A DNA stretch of 26,176 nt from contig JBAMDO010000403.1 of the NCBI GenBank assembly GCA_037074765.1, forward strand, positions 1 through 26,176, in the 5' to 3' direction. The notes beneath the pieces were generated by a model. It made no database searches. It was not told the DNA's origin and was given only the letters and a program-made list of their open reading frames with translations. Made by a program: the position numbers and the translations under genes. Source of the DNA: Mansonella perstans. Its lineage: Eukaryota > Nematoda > Chromadorea > Rhabditida > Onchocercidae. Of this stretch, positions 19,249-26,176 are shown piece after piece (the stretch's first letter is position 1; every line of letters starts with the position of its first letter).

Positions 19249-20235
19249 ATTGTAAAGTCAGTTCTCTTTTCCTACTGGAGCCACTTCCAACTTGCTTATC
19301 AATTTGAATTATCATAAAAATGCCGCAACGCGAATTACCATGTCACTCAAATACCGTGAACGATTACGTGTCATAATTATTAAACCAGCAATTTAATTCC
19401 ACCAATCCAACATTTTAGGTTACTTCGATGTTCGAAAATTCAAATTATCGTGACCAGCAGGAATGGTAGCGTATCTGTGCGGAACAAATTCGCCGTGGAG
19501 CATTCGATGTTTTTAAACTCCCCGTGAGAAGTTGTCCCGAACAGATAATTTTAAGCAGGATTTCAGGAGCAGTATCGAAGAATATCTCACAGTATGGCAC
19601 AAATGCAGTATGCTGCATCGGAATTGCGAAATGAGGAATGATTAGACAACATTTCACATCCGATACAGTAGCTGTATCTGGGGCTTCCAGGATTTTCAAT
19701 TCAGAACGCGATAGGAAAAGCATCAAAGATGAGAGCCTTTCATAGAGAAATTTGAGGAAGTTGCCAGAAAATGGCGTGACAATATACGATCAGTAACTTC
19801 GGAAATTGCACTGGGTCATATCTATTGGTCGGTCGGATCAATAGGCCAATAGGCGGAGCAAATCTTTTAGCGTTTACATTTCTCTCAAACAATTATCGCT
19901 GTCCATGAAGGATGAGAAAGTACGGCAACGTTACGTTAGTAATAATAGTTATTGACTATTACTTTGCTTTACCAAGAATTCAATATTTGAGTAACTCATA
20001 TACAGTGAAATTTTTTTCAATCAGTGCAGTGTTCGGAACAGTCATTCAGAGATATTACATCATTGTATTTCGTTATTACTCAAATTCAGCTATATAAAAA
20101 AAAAAAATTTCTGTTTCATGTAAAAAATTTCATATACAATGAATTTTTTTTGAAATTGACGAAACGAAGGAATCATCTCTAATATCTGTCAACAGTTGAA
20201 TACTTTCAGTAAGTAAGGTAAAAAGGACCGTTTTC
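19249..20235 (-). repeat. Repeat arm E (minus orientation) with outer flank
   Basis: 19249-19900 matches F (from about 24769) closely in the same orientation, starting at TATTGTAAAGTCAGTT. In its sense direction: the GCGCCATTTTC equivalent reads CACGCCATTTTC, the TATA box is mutated to TATGAAA, and the mini-intron donor is GG instead of GT (19522-19475), so this arm looks inactive. An uninterrupted minus-strand frame (19726-19445) covers LSRSELKILEAPDTATVSD and CSGQLLTG. To the right, 19935-20235 (GTTATTGACTATTACTTTGC, GAATTCAATATTTGAGTAAC) matches the tail of unit A. Confidence 0.75.
19625..19658 (-). ncRNA. Stem-loop in arm E with a compensatory change
   Basis: In the arm's sense strand TGTGAAATG pairs with CATTTCGCA around a 16-base loop. 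Compared with arm D one T-A pair became A-T on both sides, and one pair became U-G, a wobble valid only on the sense strand. Arm F and units A-C do not keep the full stem. Confidence 0.35.
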
Positions 20236-21989
20236 TGTTTAAATTATCACAATATCATTTAGATTTTTAAACATAAAATCGTTTGTTTTACAAATTAAAT
20301 CGATAGATGAAATATTGGCGATTAAGTAACATCAATTCTTAATTTCCTCATAATAAAACTCGATCGTTTTCCAACCTACTGGCTTGCATTTAAATCTATG
20401 CAACAGTGATTATTCCACAGTAATCAATGTTCAGGCTGTCAATTATTCACTCAACGTTCTTGTCAACTAATCGTCATAATCAGTAATTTACGATGAAAAA
20501 TGCGATTAATTTCGCGTAAATTATTACATCAAAATGGAAAACCACTTTGACCTCAAAAAGACCATTAATTTTTGATAAATTTTTCGTGTTTAGCAACATT
20601 TGACTGTCATAACTTTCAAAACGACTAATGTTCATTCTAGAGAATTCGGGGTTGAACTGATAATCGAATACTTTCACATATGCATCGTTTTCAATGAAAT
20701 GGGATCATTTCCGATTTTTACATCAAATTATCTTCATACGTTTTCCTTTCGGTATTGATATCATTAAAGAAATCTCTGATGACGATAAGATTACTCGATT
20801 TTTTATTCTATACCGAAATTCCGAGAGAAAAACTTAATGAACTCTCTTGTATGAAAATAAGTTTTATTTTTCCACAGAAAATTTACTTTCCTCAATTACT
20901 TATCTTTGATTCGGCCATTAATCACTATCAGTTCTTCTTTTTAATATAACAATTCTCACATGTGAATCATCTTTTTCTTCCACTAACCGATAATGTGAAA
21001 CAGATAATAATAGAAGACCTGAAATATAATTAACTGCAGTAATATTCTGTTGTTGAGCAAAGTATAATTCTCAAACAGAACATTACTATAAAGGAGACAG
21101 ATATTCTCAGTGTCATAATCATTAAGGGATTATTTGTAGAAATGTTCATGAGTGAAAGAGATTATTGAACTTCTTTTGAAGGCGTGAAAAATTCTGTTTT
21201 GTTTGAATATATTTGGAAAATTGAATCCTATTGCATGAAATGAAAAAGGAATATGAATTGGTCTCCAAGTCAAAAAGTCGATAATTTCGTATTTGACCTC
21301 ACTTCAAGTGCAAAGTGACCTTACTCCATTTTAAAAAGAATGTCTGGTGAAAATAATTCAGGTCAATCATAATTACCAAAATTGATGGATCATTGAATGT
21401 CAACAACTCTCAAATCTGGAATCGCTTCTCCTCTCTTTAATGAAATAGGTTGTTAAATGAGGAGGGAAAGAAAAAAAAGTTACTTTGCCTAAATGTATCA
21501 GTGAAAACTCGAAAATAACTTCTAAGAAAATATAATTATACTATAGATCATCTGGTTACTTTCTAAAAAAGATGAAATATGCATTCTACCTATTTCTGAA
21601 TGCTTTTTGAAAAATAAAAATATTGCTGTACAAGAAATACCGTAATTCATAATTCGATAATTTACTTTTTGCTTAGCAGAAATAATTCCTTCCATCATAA
21701 TAAGTTAGTCTCTATGCGATAAATTTAAATTTGAAATTTAAAAGATAAATTATATTATAGGTCATATACTATACTTGTTTATAGTGGTTATTGTTAGGTA
21801 TACCTAAACTTGTAAGCTTTATAAAGACGTGGTATGTTTTTGTGACAATCAGAGACGCAACGGAAAACTTTTGTCTTGATAGAAAGTTTCGAGAGAGAGA
21901 CATTCACACGCTACTACCTGATATCATATGTATTGAATTTTGTTTAATTTGATCTATTTTTTCAATTGCTCAAGAAATTGGATTTGAGT
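20236..21989. other. AT-rich spacer, no gene seen
   Basis: Short frames only (for example 20755-20949 plus), without splice context. No copy of the neighbouring repeat is visible. A small GAGAGAGAGA run lies at about 21889-21900. Confidence 0.5.
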
Positions 21990-22545
21990 TGAAGCAATTA
22001 TAACATTGCAGGATGATGCTACCTTACTGTGCCGTATTTCATCAGTTATTGAATGGGAACAATTGATTGAGAGAAATGTTTGCGCCAAAACATTTCTCCG
22101 CCTCTTGATCCATTGATCTGATCTGACTGATAGATTCAGATACGGTAGAAATTTTTGAACACGAAGTACACTGTGGTGTTTATTCTCTTGCAGCACGCTT
22201 TAATTCCTCTATAAAAAAGATCACGTCTTTGGTATCAAAGTATTTAATTTGTCAAATCACAACTGCTTTGGCTGTGGCATGTTTTGTATGATTTTTGCTC
22301 ACAACTAAAGATCCAATGCAATGAGCTGCACTTGTGCGATGTACGGTATACTCTGATCAATACCGCTCCTGATGTCGAAACTCTTGTTTGAGATTATATT
22401 TTTTCGGGATAATCTCTTCTGATATACATCTGATAAGAAAGATGATCCATTGCTAAACGAAGGAATTATTCCGCATAGGCAATGTTTCTTTTTGTCATAA
22501 CTTTTTGAAATTTCAAGTTGTAAGTGATCGGATCGATTTCCGCCA
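21990..22545 (+). repeat. Repeat arm G (plus orientation, strongly diverged)
   Basis: Recognisable by GATTGAGAGAAATG, CTCCGCCTCTTGATCC, CCTCTATAAAAAAG (TATAAAA at 22210), ACGTCTTTGGTATC, ATGAGCTGCACTTGTGC and TTTTTCGGGATAATCTCTTC in the right order. The mini-intron donor is lost (TCTG|AT) but an acceptor-like TTCCGCATAG remains. An antisense frame of 141 codons overlaps it and is probably fortuitous. Confidence 0.6.
22210..22216 (+). promoter_or_regulatory. TATA box of arm G
   Basis: CCTCTATAAAAAAGATCACG, followed by GTCTTTGGTA at the same distance as in units A-C. Retained although the rest of the arm has diverged. Confidence 0.4.
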
Positions 22546-22919
22546 ACATCTCGAAAGAGAGGATTGATTCTTACTAATACCTCGAAATAGTTAGAACTTT
22601 TAATGTTTTGCATTTTATTACAACAGAATTTTACATTTGACAAATTCACGACTTTCAGAAGGCGCATCTTTACAATTGAATTCTTAACAAATTTCATAGA
22701 AATTAATGTTTTTACATTAAAAAAATGCATTCGTTTTGCAACTCAAAAAGTGACAGCTTAACCAGCTTAACAGCTTAACCTTTGTGAGTTCTTGTTCACA
22801 TCCCAGAGTAAAATCAATCAAAACTATCATTTTGCTTCATCAATTCTCTCCTGTCTCAGAAAGTTTAACATTTTTGAATTTTGAAAATAACGAAGAACGA
22901 AGGTGGCATTTGTTACCTC
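22546..22919. other. Spacer between arms G and C
   Basis: No gene. Contains a short triple of CAGCTTAAC near 22755-22780 (ACAGCTTAACCAGCTTAACA). Confidence 0.5.
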
Positions 22920-23194
22920 ATTATGAATTCCACAAACTGTAATTAAATATTGTTTGCAGCGAATACTGAGTTCTAGATGAAGCAAAGTGGTAGGTCTACA
23001 ACTTCCAGAATTGACACAACATTGCCCCCACTATTTCATCTTTTATGGAGAGCGATCATTGATTGAGAGAAATGTCAACGCTAAAAGATTTGCTCCGCCT
23101 GCTGGCCTATTGATCCGATAGATCTGATCCAGAGCAATTTTTGGAGGTAATGTATATTATCGCGCCATTTCCTGGTGACATCCACAAATTTCTC

Positions 23195-23201
23195 TATAAA
23201 A
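23195..23201 (+). promoter_or_regulatory. TATA box of unit C
   Basis: TTTCTCTATAAAAGCATCCC. The region upstream is the most complete of the plus-strand copies, so this is the best candidate for an active promoter. Confidence 0.5.
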
Positions 23202-23326
23202 GCATCCCGTCTTTGGTACTTCTTCCATTACTTCATGGGTTGGAGATCCTAGATCCACGGATGTAGCCGCGGTATTTGACATGATTTATTGTATAGTCGT
23301 TTCTCATATCACAATTCCGATGTAGC

Positions 23327-23528
23327 ATGCTGCACTTGTACTGTGCTCCGGGATATTCCGGTGATACTGCTCTTGAAATGACATTATATCTGTTCGGGAC
23401 AATCTCTCACGGTAAGCTTGAAAACAATCGATTGCTCACCGGAGAATTTGTTCCTCACAGACACAGTACTGTTCCTGTTGGTCATAACAATTTGGATTTT
23501 CGAACTTCAAGCAATTAAAGATGTCTGA
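23327..23528 (+). CDS. Candidate small spliced ORF in unit C, 50 residues
   Basis: Exon 1 23327-23411 and exon 2 23461-23528, separated by a 49-nt GT..AG intron. Spliced product matches that of unit A residue for residue (MLHLYCAPGYSGDTALEM start, DTVLFLLVITIWIFELQ near the end). Without splicing the frame continues instead as GKLENNRLLTGEFVPHRHS and so on, to a 63-residue product. An upstream 14-codon ORF (23281-23325) ends one base before this ATG, an arrangement that would need reinitiation. No homologous family is recognised. Coding status unproven. Confidence 0.35.
23412..23460 (+). other. Mini-intron of unit C (49 nt)
   Basis: CACG|GTAAGC, CACCGG in the middle, TTGTTCCTCACAG| at the end. 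Same borders as in A and B. Confidence 0.5.
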
Positions 23529-23763
23529 TCGGCCGAATTGACATTTAATTGGCAGCATTTAACATTTCCGATACATAATCTTCACGGTACTGTTACGGCA
23601 ATTCAAGCTGATATAGTCGTTGAATCACAAGTGTTTACACTACCTCAATAATTGAAATTCGAAGGGTTTCAGATGCAGCGGTTCTACTGCCTGTGATATG
23701 TTGTCTACTTGTTCACATCATAAGCCGGATGCAGCGAACTGCGCTTGTGACATTCCTGAAGCT

Positions 23764-23835
23764 TAAAGACACAAAATCAAAATTAAGGTTAAAGACTTAA
23801 AGATCAAAGGTTAAAGACACAAAGGTTAAAGACAC
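23764..23835. repeat. Short tandem repeat in unit C
   Basis: Several imperfect copies of AAAGGTTAAAGACAC, absent from the same place in units A and B, where a single GGTTAAATAAGACAC stands. A recent local expansion. Confidence 0.65.
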
Positions 23836-24483
23836 AAAATAATGAAAGTAAGCAATAGTGTATTATATTGGGTAAGAATAAGCGATGCGAATAATCGAAA
23901 TGCAAGGAAGAGGTTATACTATGATCATGTGACGTTAAGAATGCCTTTCAAAGATTAAAGAAAGTCCTAGACAAAGAAATGCATCAAAAATCATTAAGCA
24001 TCATAAATCTGCGGTAAATAAAACAAAGACAATGAAATGATTAACATTATTTAAGGGAAGTGATAAATATGTAGTAAACCAAAGATATTTAATGTTCTGA
24101 CCTCGCATATATCAAGTAACAGCATAATAAATTTTATAACGATCTGTATACTTGATAAAAGTGGCATCAATGTTCGTCAATCCTAAAAGTTATTGACCTA
24201 TATCACTTTGCTTACCTTGAATTCAATATTTGAATAATTCATATGTAGTGAACAAAATTCAGAACAATATTTGGGAATAGTTAATCAGAAATGAAAAATT
24301 TCATCTTCGTATTTTATAATTTTTCAAATTCAAAGCATTAAGTTGAAAGTAATGAAACGAAGGAATCATTTCAAATATCTGTCAATGGACTTAGGAACAG
24401 TGAATACTTCCATTCAGTAAGGTGAAAAGCACAGAGATTGTTTTATTCCATGCAAGTAATACATTGAGGAAATTGAATTGATT

Positions 24484-24555
24484 GAGGTACAATTAATTTT
24501 ACTACTGAGGTACAATTAATTTTATTGAATTAATTGAGGTACAATTAATTTTACT
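24484..24555. repeat. Short tandem repeat GAGGTACAATTAATTTTA, 3 copies
   Basis: Copies start at 24484, 24507 and 24536, the last preceded by GAATTAATT. It sits exactly where the tail of unit C ends and grew from the terminal AATTGATTGAG of the unit. Confidence 0.75.
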
Positions 24556-24768
24556 AATAATTTTTCAATATTTTAAGGAATTGATGCATTCGAAATGGAT
24601 TTCATAATGAAATAATTAAATATTGAAATTTTCCAAAAGAGAATTAGTAAAAGATTCTGAAGCAAGGCTAAAGGCCGAATAAATCTCCTTATTCAATTTA
24701 TTTATTGCCTGGCTCAATCACTATCAAGATGAATTAAAACATTTTTTTAAACAAATGTTGAAAAGTTA
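24556..24768. other. Spacer between units C and F
   Basis: AT-rich; no gene, no repeat copy recognised. Confidence 0.5.
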
Positions 24769-25470
24769 TATTGTAAAGTCAGTTTTCTTTTCCTACTGGA
24801 GCCACTTCCAACTTGCTTATCAATTTGAATTATCATAAAAATGCCGCAACGCGAATTACAATGTCACTCAAATACCGTGAACGATTACGTGTCATAATTA
24901 TTAAACCAGCAATTTAATTCCACCAATCCAACATTTTAGGTTACTTCGATGTTCGAAAATTCAAATTATCGTGACCAGCAGGAATGGTAGCGTATCTGTG
25001 CAGAACAAATTTCCCGGTGAGCAATCGATTGCTTTTAAACTCACCGTGAGAGATTGTCCCGAACAGATAATTTCAAGCAGGATTTCAGGAGCAGTATCGA
25101 AGAATATCTCAACAGTATGGCACAAATGCAGCATGCTGCATCGGAATTGTGATATGAGGAACGATTAGACAACGTTTCATATCCGATACAGCAGCTATAT
25201 CTGGGGCTTCCAGGATTCTTAATTCATAACGCGATAGGAAAATCATCAAAGATGAGAGCCTTTTATAGAGAAATTTGAGGAAGTTCCAGAAAATGGCGCG
25301 GCAATACACGATCAATAACTCCGGAAATTGCATTGGGTCAGATCTATCGGTCGGTCGGATCAATAGGCCAGCGGGCAGAGCAAATCCTTTAGCGTTATCA
25401 CTTCTCTATTACCACTCTACATGAAAGATGATAATGGCGGCAATGTTACTTCAGTAGTAATCTAATCTTC
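24769..25470 (-). repeat. Repeat arm F (minus orientation)
   Basis: Close copy of arm E in the same orientation. In its sense direction it keeps CGCGCCATTTTC, TATAAAA (25267-25261), the AATTCCGATGCAGCATGC block, CTGTTCGGGACAATCTCTC and a 49-nt mini-intron 25044-24996 with donor GTGAGT and acceptor CTGCACAG. It has one extra T compared with E, which interrupts the long frame (VPYC, stop). After the intron the frame equivalent to A and C reads DTLPFLLVTII, then stop. Confidence 0.75.
25261..25267 (-). promoter_or_regulatory. TATA box of arm F
   Basis: TTTCTCTATAAAAGGCTCTC on the minus strand; the matching site in arm E is mutated to TATGAAA. Confidence 0.5.
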
Positions 25471-25521
25471 ATTTTAGAAAATGGGCTTGTAGAAAGTAGA
25501 ACATCTTGCCTGACGACCAGC

Positions 25522-25565
25522 ATTCAAGAATTCTGGACTGATAATTCAAGAATTCCGGACTGATA
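25522..25565. repeat. 22-bp direct duplication
   Basis: Two adjacent copies of a 22-base sequence starting ATTCAAGAATTC and ending GGACTGATA, with one mismatch, just right of arm F. Confidence 0.85.
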
Positions 25566-25599
25566 ACTGTTAACGTAAGCACAACATCATTTACCCTTA

Positions 25600-25765
25600 T
25601 CTTTGTTGTTATTTTCCTGCTTTAAATTCTGGCTCCTTCAAAAATAGCATTAGCGATAATGTTGTATCGCTTCTGGCAGTTGTTGTTTATTGTTTGGCAA
25701 TTTCGTTTACCGATGCAGCATTGCGCATCTGGAAGACGAGAAATTATACGGCTCCTGAATGCTAT
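25600..25765 (+). repeat. Fragment resembling the internal duplicate of units A-C
   Basis: GATAATGTTGTATCGCTT, TTGTTTATTG and ACCGATGCAGCATTGCGC, CTGGAA follow the order seen at 17619-17700. Diverged. A minus-strand frame (ATG 25792 to TAA 25622) also crosses it, reading MSTVNATQAIAFRSR and on for 56 residues, with no partner exon. Confidence 0.35.
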
Positions 25766-25864
25766 CGCTTGAGTAGCATTAACGGTTGACATGTCGGTAA
25801 GTATTAAATCCAATAATTAAATGCTTTCATTAAGTTTTTGCAACATTCGACCCGAATTCTTTCA

Positions 25865-26176
25865 TTGCTTGGAATTTGTAGTTTCAAAAACCAATAGGAA
25901 CGGTATTGTACCTATGCAGAATAGCTACCTAGTGAGTAATTGATTAAAATCACCATGAAGACTATCCCGAACAGAGTATCAAGTATGGATTTTGTCTTTA
26001 GGAGTAGTACTGACTTAAATATTTTAAGTATGGCATAAGTACAGTTTGCTACATTCTGTTTCTATTGCATGAAGTAATCAGACTAGATATTACAACATTT
26101 CTGTGCTAAAATAGTCCTATGATTTTATTGGTTTTTTTCTCATCATAAGCTTGCAGATATCTTCAGCATAACTACT
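25865..26176 (-). repeat. Repeat arm H (minus orientation, diverged, runs off the right edge)
   Basis: In sense direction it shows CAGAATGTAGC, a CTGTACTTATGCCATA block, CTCTGTTCGGGATAGTCTTC and a 42-nt mini-intron 25953-25912 (GTGATT to CTGCATAG). The promoter part would lie beyond 26176. Splice borders survive despite strong divergence elsewhere. Confidence 0.55.

Larger units (their letters stand above)
22920..24485 (+). repeat. Repeat unit C (plus orientation, most complete, with left flank)
   Basis: 22920-23096 is the reverse complement of the outer flank seen right of arm E, and includes GATTGAGAGAAATGTCAACG and TTTGCTCCGCC, which units A and B lack. From 23097 it follows A: TATAAAA 23195, GTCTTTGGTA, small ORF with mini-intron (23412-23460), internal duplicate (about 23670-23765), AT-rich part and tail (24178-24485). 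It differs from A by a local expansion of AAAGGTTAAAGACAC units at 23764-23830. Converges on arm F. Confidence 0.85.

Noticed and set aside
22305..22730. Longest open frame in the window, 141 codons, minus
   Set aside because: It is antisense to repeat arm G and extends into spacer, has no splice context or domain, and is not preserved in the other arms.
16436..26176. Arms as LTRs of a retrotransposon or as terminal inverted repeats of a DNA transposon
   Set aside because: No TG..CA ends, primer-binding site, target duplication, reverse transcriptase or transposase frame was seen. Orientation and spacing vary.
1..26176. CRISPR array, tRNA or rRNA genes, bacterial insert
   Set aside because: Tandem repeats lack unique equal-length spacers, no cloverleaf or rRNA core was found, and all good frames have eukaryotic splice borders.

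Overview
The window looks like AT-rich nuclear DNA of a nematode, probably a spirurid/filarial-type worm. The reasons are introns of about 100-650 bp with GT..TTTTCAG-type borders, trans-splice-like acceptors just upstream of start codons, a nematode-style Ly-6/ODR-2-like gene, and long poly(A) and microsatellite tracts. There are no operons, bacterial genes, tRNAs or rRNAs that I can see. All gene models were built by eye from reading frames and splice sites; no identity values or database matches were computed.

Layout. (1) 1-334, minus strand: 5' coding part of an unrecognised acidic, Q/S/T-rich protein that runs off the left edge, with a trans-splice-like acceptor and a tiny upstream ORF. 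(2) About 335-6050: AT-rich intergenic DNA holding an eight-copy 13-bp tandem repeat (1908-2011), homopolymer and dinucleotide tracts, two families of degenerate 100-170-bp repeats (about 2965-3500 and 4925-5430), and one possible plus-strand exon at 4520. (3) 5985-10369, minus strand: the best-supported gene, 11 exons, 435 codons. It encodes a predicted secreted protein with two ten-cysteine Ly-6/uPAR-like domains of nearly identical cysteine spacing. Each domain is split by a phase-1 intron at the same place. (4) About 10370-16430: mostly AT-rich DNA without a convincing gene, apart from a possible Kazal-like fragment (11270) and a short exon-like ORF (16267). (5) 16436-26176: a cluster of a repeated sequence in both orientations (at least eight arms, called A-H here), richer in GC than its surroundings.

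The repeat cluster is the most unusual part. Each well-preserved arm has, in the same order, a GCGCC-type upstream block, a TATAAAA box, a conserved region and a 42-49-nt GT..AG mini-intron. Six of eight arms keep both splice dinucleotides although the sequence around them has diverged. In arms A and C, removing the mini-intron gives the same 50-residue peptide with a hydrophobic C-terminal half. The arms form divergent and convergent pairs (D/A, B/E, C/F), and the B-E block is duplicated as C-F. This suggests a family of small TATA-driven spliced transcription units, or their pseudogenes, spreading by inverted and tandem duplication. Whether they are coding, noncoding or only relics is unresolved.
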